Assembly: GCA_943736015.1 (NCBI GenBank)
Contig: OX031063.1
Span: forward strand, 42,796,672-42,860,671
DNA: 64,000 nt
Origin: Tridacna crocea
Lineage: Eukaryota > Mollusca > Bivalvia > Cardiida > Cardiidae
Reading direction: 5' to 3'
In this document: positions 1 through 10,881 of the stretch, in pieces
Layout of the letters: each line of letters starts with the position of its first letter
How positions within the stretch are numbered: position 1 is the first letter of the stretch
Notes under the pieces: generated by a model
Seen by the model: the letters and a program-made list of their open reading frames with translations, nothing else
Database searches by the model: none
Told to the model about the DNA's origin: nothing
Made by a program: the position numbers and the translations under genes

Positions 1-320
1 TAATGAGTTAATGATAACCACTACGATAACTTAACGCAAACTTACAAACAAAACTATGTTTTCATTCAATGACGATATCGACATATATCGCTAAATTAGG
101 AAGGTCATTTTATAGCTCAACTTCAAAACAATAATTGGCTTAATGTAGGAAGATGATGTCTAGTTAAAATAAATCCCAATGGATATCAAACCATTCCCGT
201 TACAAACCCATAGAGCGCAAAATAAACAAGAGATAACTTCAGTCTAAAAAAAACTTTCCGAACAATTAAATTTTTTAAAGTTGCATAGAATTGTACAGAA
301 AGTCTGAGGAAAGTGGACGG

Positions 321-372
321 TGTAGATCAAAGATCAGACTGCACGTTCTGTGCAGTCTGATCATGATCTACA
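321..372. repeat. GATCAGACT hairpin
   Basis: TGTAGATCAAAGATCAGACT and AGTCTGATCATGATCTACA pair around GCACGTTCTGTGC. Confidence 0.85.
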
Positions 373-560
373 CAGACTGTAAAGGCAACTTTTACTGTAT
401 ATGGCACTTTGAAGTTTTCGTTTTTACGTGCCTTAAGACATCGAACCTCTGTCGACGACTTGAACAGTGTACCGGAACTATATATCTATCTGATAAAGAT
501 TTTAACTCTATCCAAATAGGCTTAACCCTTTCGGCGCCATAGGCGAAAGCAGACTTTTGC

Positions 561-622
561 GGACGGCATAAATCAAGATCAGACTGCACAGAACGTAAAG
601 TCTGATCTTTGATCTATGTCAT
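561..622. repeat. GATCAGACT hairpin
   Basis: Second copy, arms AATCAAGATCAGACT / AGTCTGATCTTTGAT with GCACAGAACGTAA centre. A third, decayed copy is at 740-810. Confidence 0.8.
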
Positions 623-1139
623 TCGCTGGTGTAGTCAAGCCTATACAAACAAAATCTTTGTGAGTTTCAATAGATTGTATTTATAGCCGTCCGCTGGAAT
701 TTGAATCTATTTATTTTGCACTGAAAGGTTAACGAAACAAGTAAACTGTGTAGACTCGGAATCAGATCGTACATTCTGTGAAAGGTCATTTTATACTATG
801 CCGTCCGCAAACCTCATACCTTTGCAAATGGCGATTTTCAAAGATTAAAACCTTTCTCAGTGATTCCATTCGGATTTCAAGTAGAAAAAGCAGGAAATAA
901 TTTTATTTAAAACTTAGATTCTAATGTTTTGTATTACAATCAATATCAATGACACTCTTTTGTTAAAATTAATTGAAATCTTAATCAAAAACAGATTAAA
1001 AACGTTACATGCACGTCACCTTTTTCCTAGTGTTGTGTTTAGTACTTTGATCCGTCAAGCGTCTAGGAGAAATGATGAAGGGCGGATCATTATAAGGGAG
1101 ACTACTCTTGCTTTATTCTTACTCTTAGACAGTACGAGT

Positions 1140-1500
1140 TTTCTCCCCTAGACCATAATTTTTTTTTTTAAATCCAAGCTGCGATAGTTTTGCAGTACGA
1201 GTCTATGGGCATCATTTATTGGGTTGATTGATTAAATATATAATTCTATATTGTAATTAAACTGTATCTAATTGAGAAAAATGGCTATTTATCTATTTTT
1301 TTCGTCATATATGAATCAAGGAAAATCATATTTGCACGTAATTATGTAGACTACACCGTAGCTTATTTAAATCAATGAAAAGTTTTGTCAAACAGTATGC
1401 TTGTAGCCTATATGACTCTTTCTTATACATTTTAATCAAATAATTATCGTGCAATTTAACCCTTTACGAGACAGTCCCGATACTTAGGGACACTGTTTAG
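1140..1500. other. No recognised feature
   Basis: AT-rich sequence; no repeat or coding signal identified by eye. Confidence 0.4.
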
Positions 1501-1612
1501 GCTTTTGGAAAACATAATGAGAATCTTGAGGAAAACTTCTGGTTGCATGCTATTTTCCTTTTGCCACAATAATTTCATATCCTTCGCAAAGTCCTTCAGA
1601 CATCCCCTTATA

Positions 1613-1678
1613 GGACAGTGTAGATCAAAGATCAGACTATTTGTTCTGTGCAGTCTGATCTTGATCAACACTGTCTGC
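1613..1678. repeat. GATCAGACT hairpin
   Basis: GACAGTGTAGATCAAAGATC and its inverted partner ending ATCAACACTGTC. Further copies near 14846-14919, 36918-36970 and 47153-47215. Confidence 0.85.
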
Positions 1679-1854
1679 AAAAGGTCCTTGAGTTGCACTT
1701 AACAGCCTAAGAGTTGATACTATTCAGAAGCAAGATAGGAATGTATCCTGTTGCAATGACTATCGTAAATTCTCTGAGAGAAATTGGCAAGCTGGAATTT
1801 TGTACCAGCAAGATGCTTGCTCAAATGTTGTTACCTGCTGAGCTACAGAGCACT

Positions 1855-2036
1855 TTCATCTTTTCCCACAATGTTTTCAAAAGCTGTCGATTTCTCAGAA
1901 GAATTCTCCTTTTCTGGTCACAAGCATTTTCTTCTTTTCCAACAATGTTTTCAAAAGCCATCTCTTTATCTGAAAGACTTCTCTTCTGGTCACCAGCATT
2001 TTCTTCTTTTCCCCACAATGTTTTCAAAAACCTCCA
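1855..2036 (-). repeat. Three consecutive half-units of the TTAA-hairpin MITE
   Basis: Three repeats of the right half of a '-' copy (CATTTTCTTCTTTTCC-CACAATGTTTTCAAAAGC) follow one another without the left halves, each starting near the palindrome centre and immediately preceding the intact copy at 2042. Confidence 0.7.
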
Positions 2037-2041
2037 ATATT

Positions 2042-2271
2042 TCAACTCTTTACCAGACGGCAAAGTTTTGACCTTGCCCAACTTGAAAGTATTTGCAGAC
2101 AACAATTTAAATGCGACTCAAATAATGAAATTTGATCCTGATAGGGTAAAAAACACTGTGGGAAAAAGAGAAAATGCTGGTTACCAGCATTTTCTCCTTT
2201 TCCCACAGTGCTTTCAAAAGGCTTCTTCCTCGAGGGGTGTTAAAAGTCGTTATTGAGTGGTAAAGGCTTAA
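2042..2271 (-). mobile_element. TTAA-hairpin MITE, subfamily A
   Basis: Intact '-' copy with palindrome GAAAATGCTGGTTACCAG and terminal TTTACCAGACG / GAGTGGTAAAGGCTTAA. Confidence 0.85.
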
Positions 2272-2541
2272 AAAGCCTTCTTTTTCTTCAAAGGCATCCT
2301 GTCTGGTTACCAACATTTTTTTATTTTCCTACAATGTTTTAGAAAGCCTACAGTGTTTTCAAAAGCCTTCTCTACTTGGGGTTATTAAAACTCAGGATTT
2401 TGTGGAATGGGGTAAAAGGAATGACAAGATAAAAAGATAGAAATTCATAAAACGAACCTTATTTATTTAACAATGCAGTTCTGTGCATATACATGCATAT
2501 ATACATGTATTTTACAAAAATATCCAGTTCTCTGGGTGTAT

Positions 2542-2768
2542 TTACTCTTTCCCAACAACAGAATTTTAGACTGGTCCAAATTGAAAGCACTTGCAGACGA
2601 TAATATTACTGTAACTGGAAATTTGAAATTTGTTTCCAGCAGGGTAGAAAACATTGTGGGAAAAGGAGAAAATGCTGGTTATCAGCATTTTCTCCTTTTC
2701 CCAAAATGTTTTCAAAAGGCTTCTCCCTCAGGGTCATAAAAACCAGGGATTGTACAGTAAAGGGTTAA
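2542..2768 (-). mobile_element. TTAA-hairpin MITE, subfamily A
   Basis: Intact '-' copy; left border mutated to TTAC, right border AAGGGTTAA. Confidence 0.85.
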
Positions 2769-2814
2769 GAATTATCATTAAAACAAAGTGAAGTCAGTTA
2801 ATTCATATTCCTGT

Positions 2815-3042
2815 TTAAACCTTTACCACAAAATCCCAACTTTTTACAACCCTGTGAAAGAAGCAGTTTTAAAACATTATAAGAAAATGAGAAAATGCTG
2901 ATAACCAGTATTTTCTCCTTTTCCCACAATGTTTGCTAACCTGCTGAAAACAAATTTCAATTTTTGAGTTACATTTATTTTCTTGTCTGCAAAAGCTTTC
3001 ATTTTTGACAAGTCTATAATTATGTAGTTTGGTAAAGTTTAA
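2815..3042 (+). mobile_element. TTAA-hairpin MITE, subfamily A
   Basis: '+' copy, 228 bp, palindrome partly decayed (left arm ATAAGAAAATGAG). Confidence 0.8.
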
Positions 3043-3263
3043 AAAATTCGAATCAGTGTTTACATTCTCACTATTTCCTGTACGTGAAGCTAATACTTTA
3101 ACAAACAATACTGAAAGCATTTGCAACTGACAAATATAGGTCAAGGGATGGTTACTGTTTTGAGTTGTTAAAAAAAAAAACTTGGGGAAAAACGACATGT
3201 AGGTCATCTACATTTTCTTCTTTTCCCATAATCTTTTCAAAAGCTTTATACCTAAGAGAAGCC

Positions 3264-3560
3264 AAGCCCGGGTAGCTCTTCGGTAGCACGCAGGACTTGG
3301 GAACAAAAGGTCATGGGCTCGATCCCTGGCTCGACCAATTTCTTTTAGTGGATTGCTGATAGTCATTGCCACAGGAATCATCATTCTCCCAACACTGGCT
3401 ATTGTCCTGGCAATGGTTATGTGGGAAAGCAGCCAGTGGTTTGGAAAAAAAAACTGTTTGGAATACTGATAAAAGAGACTCCAGGAAAGCATGAATAGGT
3501 GAACTGGCCACTGTGACATAACTGAAATAATACTGAAAGTGGCTCTAGTCACCATACAGT
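3264..3560 (+). mobile_element. tRNA-derived SINE
   Basis: tRNA-related head at about 3264-3338 with A box TAGCTCTTCGGTAGCA and B box GGCTCGATCCC, followed by an unrelated body to about 3560. It sits between a MITE right-half fragment (3210-3250) and a decayed MITE (3588). Confidence 0.75.
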
Positions 3561-3587
3561 CAAAACAATCAATTGTACCAGCAGGTA

Positions 3588-3795
3588 TTAAACTTTTACC
3601 ACAAAATCCTGTTTTATTAACCCTGAGGATGAAGGCTTTAGAAAATAATGAGGAAAAGGGAGAGAAACGCTGGTAATTAGCATTTTCTGCTTTTCTCACA
3701 ATCTTTTCTATCCATTCCATGACATATCTCAACATCTGGTTGACATTTAATTTGTTGTCTGCAAATGATTTCAACATGGACTGGTCTAAAAGGCA
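3588..3795 (+). mobile_element. TTAA-hairpin MITE, decayed
   Basis: Left end TTAAACTTTTACCACAAAAT; palindrome decayed; right terminus lost after TGGACTGGTCTAAAAG. Confidence 0.65.
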
Positions 3796-4074
3796 GCATT
3801 CTCTCATTTTCCCACAATGTTTTCTATCCTTTCAAAGAAAACTTTTCTACTCTGTGCACCATGTGATTCCTCTTCTGCAAATGCTTTCAGTTTTGACCAT
3901 CCTTTATCTTTTATCCTTTATCTTTTTTTCATTGTAAAGAGCTAAAAGAGGCTACCGGTATTAACCTCAGTGAATACCTACTCTAATACTTTTCCTGTTT
4001 TCCTTTCAGTCATTATTTGCCTTTTCCCTACTCAAATATTCCTTTAGCCACGAATTGCTAATTTGCAATATATC

Positions 4075-4303
4075 TTAACTTTTTACCAGATGACAAAATT
4101 TTGGACTAGTCCAACTTGAAAGCAGTTGCAGACAACATAATAAGCATGACTCAAAAACTGAAATTTCATTTGGAAAGGGTAGAAAACATGGTGGGAAAAG
4201 GAGAAAATGCTGGTTACCGGCATTTTCTCCTTTTCCCACAAGGTTTTTAAAGGTTTTCTTTCTCTGGGTCGTCAAAAGTCCGGATTGTGTGGTAAAGAAT
4301 TAA
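4075..4303 (-). mobile_element. TTAA-hairpin MITE, subfamily A
   Basis: Full 229-bp '-' copy with TTAA at both ends. Confidence 0.88.
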
Positions 4304-4327
4304 TCCATGTCAGTCATCCATAATTTA

Positions 4328-4540
4328 ATTTTTCACCAAACAACAAAATTCTAGACTTGTCCAAACTGAAAGCATTTGCCGATAACAAAATAAACAAAAC
4401 TCAAAAATTGAAATTTGTTTTCAGCAGGGCAGGAAACACTGTGGTTAAAAGAGAACATGCTGGTTACCAGCATTTTCTTCTTTTCCCACAACGTTTTCAG
4501 AAGCCTTATTTATCAGAATTGTTAAAAGTCCGGATGGCTA
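4328..4540 (-). mobile_element. TTAA-hairpin MITE, 3' truncated
   Basis: '-' copy that runs to AAAAGTCCGGAT and then stops where the inverted repeat at 4540 begins. Confidence 0.7.
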
Positions 4541-4619
4541 AGATACTTATGGACATCACATGATACTAAAGATTTTTCTAGAATCTTTAGTATCATTTGA
4601 TGTCCATAAATATCTTAAA
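4540..4619. repeat. Long near-perfect palindrome
   Basis: Arms AAGATACTTATGGACATCA and TGATGTCCATAAATATCTT surround TGATACTAAAGATT...AATCTTTAGTATCA; centre TTCTAGAA. Replaces the lost terminus of the adjacent MITE. Confidence 0.85.
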
Positions 4620-5036
4620 AACGAAAAAAATAATTGTAATAAGTAATACGAAAATACGCTTCCTTGCCATTCTTGTGACGTCAGCGAATGGCTACCCGGA
4701 TAAATCAAAATGTCCTGCTAGAGCTGTAAAACATGACGGATATCTCTGGTTGAAAGGTGTCTACTGAGGTATCGCCGGATGTCGCAGGTACATTATTGTC
4801 TTGTCTATCGCTAGGCTAAATGAGATTATCATCAATGTTTGTTCGTGGGTGATTTTGGTTGGGAAAGGCTGTCAGGTGCTAACGCCAGCAATCGAGACGT
4901 TGCATTCCTTGTGTTTATATTATATAGGGGAGATTTTTTTTTTTTTCATATTTTATCATTTATTTTGGTTATAGAATGTCAAATTCCTGTGATATAATTA
5001 AGCGAAAAAAAAAAATTTTTTTTTAAATGATAAGAG

Positions 5037-6286
5037 TAACACCCCAGTTACACAGAGCTATCGCTGGTAAATCGGTGGTCTTTTTAACCGAAGAAGGGAG
5101 GAAACCGACGAAAACCTATTTACCTCCGATGTCACATATTGGTCACCTATTCTCAACCTATCAAAAGCTATCGGGAAAAGATGAATTTTATCGATGAAAA
5201 GTTACCGATTTAGATTTTTAAACATGCTTAAAATTCTCGATCGGTGAAAATATTACAAAATAACCGATTGACAACTTATCTACCACCGATATCACCTACA
5301 GGCCATCGACAAGCCACCGAAGAGCCACCGATGAACTGATACTAATCACTGATGTAAAAAGCTGAGAATCGAAATATGGAATCCATGAGACACATTGTTA
5401 CATGCGCGACAGACATTTTAATTCAGTTTCCACAATAATTGACCAGCGCCATATCTCATTGATTCTGTAACAATTCTGTGACAAGTGTCGGATTGTCTTA
5501 GCATGTGGGTCAAAGGCAACTCCCAGAAATCCGTCTGCAAAGGCAAAACCCTCATGTTTGTCTCTAGCGAAGTCCTGGAGGTCAAAGAAGACTCCATTGT
5601 AAAGGAAAGAGGTTGTGGCCGTGGTAGCAGGGGTGCAGGCGGTAGTCCACCACCTCCTTTGTCTCCTGCGACGGCGCGTATGGTCTCCTCTGGGCTCATG
5701 GACTAGCTGAATAGCCTGTCTGACATTGAGAAGGGCCTGTTGCTGCAGCAGAGGGCCAAAATGCTAGATTGTTCTTCCATCCCCAATGACGTCAGCCAGT
5801 GAACTGCATGAAATTAGTCGGTTCTCATCACTTATACACATTTTTGTTGAAAGAACCGACAACAACCTGTGATAAGAGATACGCAAGCTCTTTAACACCG
5901 ATACCACCGATCTGCAACATATTACCACATATGTTCCACCGACCACATACGACAGAAAATGTTTGACCACTGATCAAACACCGATTGATCTCCGACATGC
6001 CCGACTGAACACCGGTTTACAAGCGGTGAGATCCGACGGCATTTTAGCATTTCAATCGATGAAATATTTTAATCACTGGTCAGATTGCGATCGGGCCTCT
6101 ACCAGCGCAAGATGGAATATTTTAAAGACCGATTGAACACCTGTTTATCGCCGATACATACCCGGTTACACAAATGGCTTGAAATAAAGTCACCTGTGAC
6201 AACCGATAAAAAAGCGAAAAAAAATGAAATAATTATACCGATTTGAAATCGATGTAAGCCCGACAGTCTGTGTAACTGGGGTGTTA
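5037..6286. mobile_element. 1.25-kb DNA element with 20-bp terminal inverted repeats
   Basis: Ends are TAACACCCCAGTTACACAGA and its exact inverted copy. The interior is full of short ACCGAT/ATCGGT motifs in both orientations near both ends, resembling sub-terminal binding-site repeats. Flanks allow a TA or TWA target duplication, so superfamily is undecided between Tc1/mariner-like and Harbinger-like. Confidence 0.8.
5403..5758 (-). pseudogene. Open frame of unknown origin inside the 1.25-kb element
   Basis: 118 codons between stops without an upstream ATG; includes a possible acceptor (CTCTGCTGCAG) and a basic run HTRRRRRQRRWW. GC-rich compared with its surroundings. Could be a relic of the N-terminal region of a Harbinger-type nuclease (which often has an Arg-rich RRRRRWW stretch) or captured host sequence. 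No product is claimed. Confidence 0.3.
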
Positions 6287-6466
6287 AGGGAAGGAAAAAC
6301 AGGAAATGGGGGGGGGGGGTAAATCGTGGTTATCAAAGTGGAAAAAGTGACAGTTGTGTTATGTGAGGTGAGGAACCGGAAGTTAATAACAGGCTGATAA
6401 TAGTAAGTGAGTCAAGGATATTCTAAAGAAGATAGAACAGAAAAGAACAGCCGGAAGAAATGGTAA

Positions 6467-6575
6467 CTGGTCAACTCGTACCTAAGTCAACACGTACCTA
6501 AGTCAACTCGTAACTATTTTGGTCAACTCGTACCCGAGTCAACTCGTACCGAAGTCAACTCGTACCTGAGTATTT
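6467..6575 (+). repeat. Left terminal array, GTCAACTCGTACC units
   Basis: Six diverged copies of a unit of about 15-17 bp, separated by CTAA, CGAG or ATTTTG. Confidence 0.85.
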
Positions 6576-7019
6576 CTTATATTTCATTTTCGAATTTTAT
6601 CAGTATGTTTAAGTATGTGTTCTTGTTTATATGTTTATATTTTTGTATTTTTCTTATATATTAACATCATCAAAACCTGAATGACAGTCATTTCGACACC
6701 CGGTCATTTCGACACCCGGTCATTTCGACACTTTTTGGTCGTTTCGACCCCCCGTGAAAATTTTTTTGCAAAATCTGGTCGTTTCGACCCCAATTTTTTT
6801 TTTTTTGAGATCATGAAATGAAAGTTATCTGAACGTTAACTTTGTCATTTTTCAGTATCTATTTTTTAAGTTTGTGATTGAAATAAGTGTTTTTGTATTG
6901 TTTACATGCCGATTTTAATTCTTTTTGCAATACCGAATTTGATATTGGGGGTCGAAATGACCAAATTTTAGAGGTTATTTCCCATTACCAAGACATTATA
7001 ACTTTTTTGTTTTCTTTGT

Positions 7020-7250
7020 TTTTATGCGTGTTTTATGATTGATTGAATGATTGATTGATTGATTGATTTGTTGATGGATTGATTGATCGTATGATTGATT
7101 CATTTGTTGATTTGATATTGGGGGTCGAAATTCGGTATTGCAAATAATAAAAATTATAATAAAAAAGATTATCAACAAATGTATCAATCATCCGATCAAT
7201 CAATCAATTTCAATAGGATTATAGGATTGATTGATTGATTGATACATTTG
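7020..7250. repeat. ATTG/CAAT simple repeats in inverted arrangement
   Basis: GATTGATTGATT runs at 7035-7085 and 7225-7243 and the complementary ATCAATCAATCA at 7185-7207, with CAACAAATG spacers, could fold back. Confidence 0.85.
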
Positions 7251-7454
7251 TTGATTATCTTTTCTAATTTTCATTATTTTCCACCATTTAAACCTTATTT
7301 CAGTGCGACCATGCTTTCGTAAAGATTTTAACTGCCGTTTTTAACTGTGTTTTGAAAGCGCTTTGAAAACATATTGAGAATTGGACAAAATGTTGGTAAC
7401 CAGCATTTCCCCCTTTTTCCTCCTCATAATATACTTAGATGGGTTGTACTTATT

Positions 7455-8085
7455 TCGTTAATATTTCATATAACAGATCAGTTTTGTTTAAGATCAGACC
7501 ACTCCTCAAGAGCCGTCTGATCCCAACAAAACTCCCTGTAAGAATACCAGGATGCTTGATTGGCGCTAGAGGTTTATATTGTTAATGACTGCACAATTTC
7601 TGTAATGAGCAGTCGGATTTAAATCCATAAGTACATATAGATCAATACTATTTTTAGCACCCATAAATGGATAATATACTCAATGAATCATAAAGATTTT
7701 CCATGATACAACTGTTTGTTTTGTTCAAGATCAGACCACTCCCCAAGAGTAGTCTGATCCCAAACAAAACTCCCTATAAGAATGTCAAAATGATTTATTG
7801 GCGTTAAAGGACTGTATTGGTAATGATTGCATAATTTCTGTCATAAGCAGTCCGATCAAAATCCATTAGTACGGATAGATCATTACTATTTTTAGCACAC
7901 ATGAACGGATAATACACTCAATGAGTTGTGAAAATTACCCATAATACATCATTTTGTTTTGTTCATGATCAGAACATTCGTAAAGAGTAGTCTGATCTCG
8001 AACAAAACTCTCTGTAAGAATGCCAAAATGCTTGGTTGCCGCTAACGGTTTGCATTGTTAATGATTACAATATTTCTTATTTGGT
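7455..8085 (+). repeat. Three tandem copies of a 238-bp unit
   Basis: Each copy contains AGATCAGACCACTCC, CAAAACTCCCTGTAAGAAT and GATCAATACTATTTTTAGCA. Offsets are 237 and 238 bp (7491, 7728, 7966). The core is itself a hairpin related to the GATCAGACT elements seen elsewhere in the window. Confidence 0.85.
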
Positions 8086-8184
8086 CACGTGACCATTCAG
8101 TATCGGTTTGCGAAGTTTGGCGCGAATTGTAAGCATAATATAGACTTATCTCGTGCAGTCTTGTGGGGGTTGGGGGGGGGGGGC

Positions 8185-8290
8185 AAATCAGAATTACCAG
8201 CATTTTCTCCTTTTCTCACGATTTTTTCATAAAGCCGGTTTCTAATAATCGTTATAGGTCGGGATTGTGTGGTAAAGAGTTACAAGTATT
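8185..8290 (-). mobile_element. TTAA-hairpin MITE, right half only
   Basis: Starts in the palindrome (ACCAGCATTTTCTCC) and runs to GTGTGGTAAAGAGTTA; the left half is absent. Another decayed '-' copy lies at 8641-8785. Confidence 0.6.
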
Positions 8291-9870
8291 TGTGGACAAC
8301 AAATTAAAAGTAACTCAGATGGAGTTTTTCATTGCTATGGTTTAAAATATTGTGTGAAAAGGATAAAAATATGGTCAATTTAACAATGTCTTGAAAAGGC
8401 TTGTACCTGAAAGTCAGGATTGTGTGGTAAGCGAATACAAGAATGAATCTTTACTAAACAATCCTGGATTCTTTTTAACCTCAGAAACGAATATTTTTAA
8501 TACATTGTAAGAGAAGGGTAATATACTGGCAGCTAGCATTTTCTCCTTTAATAACATTTTCTACCATTCCAAAAATAAAATACATGTTTTATTGGCTATC
8601 TATAACTGTTTTGAAATGAAGGTAAATACTATTTAGACCATTTAACACTATACCACACGACAATTTTTAGCCTTATCCAGACTGAAATCATTTGCCGAAA
8701 ACCATTTCATAGTTGCTCAAATGCCACAAACGATCTTTGATAAGGTAGAAAACGTCGTTTGAAATGGAGAAAATGCTTGTGACCAGACGATTCTTTCGGG
8801 TTCTAAGAAAAGTTAAAAGCATTTGCAGACAACAAATTAAAAGGAACTTGATGTGATGAAGATTGACACGGTTTAAAAGTAGAAGTTTTAATTGTAAAAG
8901 TATAATTTATAATCAAAAGAGAGAGAGAGAGAGGAACATGTACAGGAGATGAAAGATCGGACAGTATGGGTTGTGTGGTCAGACATTGATCTCCGCACTT
9001 TTATTTCATGAAAGGGACAAAAGGTAAAAGTTTTACTAAGTAATTTGACTAACCTGTGTCACATGTTCTGTGTTGCCATCTAGAACATGTATCGCAGGAT
9101 ACCGCCTGTTGCCCCCTGCCTACAACAGTCCAACAACATTTAACACAATTATCTGCCATTGCAGAACATAAAAAACACACACTCACACACAATCAAAATC
9201 TTCCTATAAAAATTCACTTTTAATGATAAAAATCCAACGAAAAACACAACAATTAACAATTCTTAAGACTTTAAATTTAAATATTATATTTTTTTTCCTA
9301 CTGCACATATACTAAAATTAGCTTACTTGCAATTCGATTTCCTTTGAATACCGATAGGGATACCCCTATCTAAACAACTTTCTAATTACTCAATTTAATT
9401 AACGCTTCTTTTTATCTTCTTTAAAGAAATTACATAAAAGACAGTTTCAAAGGTAATATTGACTACAGTATTCAGATTTAAGCAAACTATCAATCAGTGG
9501 TTATAACTTGCGAAAAACAGTTAGCAAATTAAAAGCAACTAAAAGAAACAATTTTTTCACAATTACCATACTTTTTGTTTCATAATTATCATTTCTTCTA
9601 TCAACATGAGAAAAACATCAAAGGACAAAAATAAATGATTATTACTATTATCACTAACAAATAACACATTTCTATATTCTTCGATTGCCACTCTACACAA
9701 ATACATTTCCACCGCTGTATCAACCAAGATGGAAGAAGGGGAAAAAAAAGAAGAAAAGAAAGAAAGATGATGGTCCAGCTGCAATAGTAAAACAATATAA
9801 AGTAAACACAAACACAGTTATAGGTTAAAACAAAATAATAATCAATTATTCTGGGAAGGGCAAAAATAAA

Positions 9871-10005
9871 CGGGTGTCGAAACGACCAGTTTTTGCAAAA
9901 AAATTTTTTGGGGGGTCGAAATGACCAAATTAGGGGTCGAAACGACCAAAAAGTGTCGAAATGAACGGGTGTCGAAAAGACCAGGTGTCGAAACGACTGG
10001 ATACC
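9871..10005 (-). repeat. Right terminal array of inner element
   Basis: Tandem GTCGAAACGACC units, inverted relative to 6679-6800. Confidence 0.85.
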
Positions 10006-10664
10006 TCAAAACCTCAGTGCCGTATCATTGCCACCCATTCTAAAATCTGACCAATTCCATTCATATCACACAAGAGCATGTCAAAAACCAAATAATTTTT
10101 TGTGTGGATTCATATTACACAAAATGGTGTCAAAAACCAAATAAAAATTGGGTTTTGAGGGATTTGGGGTGCTGGACGTCATATGCTCAGACCCGCCATA
10201 TGTCAACACCTAAATGATTGAAAATTACAGTATAGGAAAGAAACGAATGCAAGCCAGATAATTATGAAATACTTTTTTCCAAAAAAATCTTTGTCTTGCA
10301 AAATATAAAACGGCCATTAGATGTAAATTACATATGAGCAGCGTCTATCATGATACAACATGTTATATGCAAAAACATAGGAGCAGACTAGCTGATCTAC
10401 GCCTTTCATTTCGATTCATGCATAGTACGCATATTATTTATACTATTTAGTGGTGCAAATATTTATCTAATCTAATCAATTTTCAAAGCATATATTAGTA
10501 CAAACTTGCTTTGAGATAATCTTATCAACACTTGTAAAGTGTCTATTACCTTTCGCGCATGTTGATTCAATCAACGAAAAACTTAATGCGATTATCTTTT
10601 AATACTGTGACAATGTTGTCTACATGGTTTTGAGAGTATAAAGATGTTGTGTTCTGCACTTCTA

Positions 10665-10881
10665 TTAACCCATCACCACACAATTAGGGCTACTTTTAAC
10701 GCTCCTGGAACAGAAGCCTTTAGAAAACATTTTGGAAAAAGGATAAAAGGATAAAATGCTGGTAAATGGCATTTTCTCTTTTCCCACAATGTTTTCTACC
10801 CTTCACAAAACAAATTTCGTCGTCTGCAAACGCTTTTCGATTTGGACAAACCTAAAATATTGTCGTTTGGTAATGAGTCAA
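10665..10881 (+). mobile_element. TTAA-hairpin MITE, subfamily A
   Basis: '+' copy with diverged borders (TTAACCCATCACCACACAAT / TTTGGTAATGAGTCAA), lying inside the outer Mutator-like element and so younger than it or carried by it. Confidence 0.75.

Larger units (their letters stand above)
6679..10005. mobile_element. Inner 3.3-kb element with TTTCGACACC inverted termini and 9-bp target duplication
   Basis: Left terminus 6679-6800 and right terminus 9871-10005 are inverted copies of tandem GGTCRTTTCGACACC units and share the internal AAATTTTTTTGCAAAA spacer. Immediately outside are identical 9-bp sequences TCAAAACCT at 6670-6678 and 10006-10014. A perfect 9-bp duplication with long inverted termini is characteristic of Mutator-like elements. 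No coding capacity recognised; interior holds three 238-bp tandem repeats and simple repeats. Confidence 0.8.

Noticed and set aside
1855-2230. Repeated direct units with spacers that superficially resemble a CRISPR array
   Set aside because: Repeats are partial hairpin elements of unequal length in a spliced-gene, eukaryotic context; no cas genes.
1714-2256. 180-aa + strand open frame
   Set aside because: Covers three half-units and one full hairpin element; its internal repeats are the element's DNA repeats.
3264-3338. Possible tRNA gene
   Set aside because: A and B boxes are present but the acceptor stem does not close and an unrelated tail follows; better explained as the head of a SINE. 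The same applies to 33870-33938 and 58980-59062 on the - strand and to a weaker match at 18240-18310.
3208-3807. 199-aa - strand open frame
   Set aside because: Runs through a SINE and two hairpin-element fragments in one frame by chance; no conserved domain visible.
8925-8932. AG dinucleotide run and nearby poly-G runs (6310, 8170)
   Set aside because: Short simple repeats without further structure.
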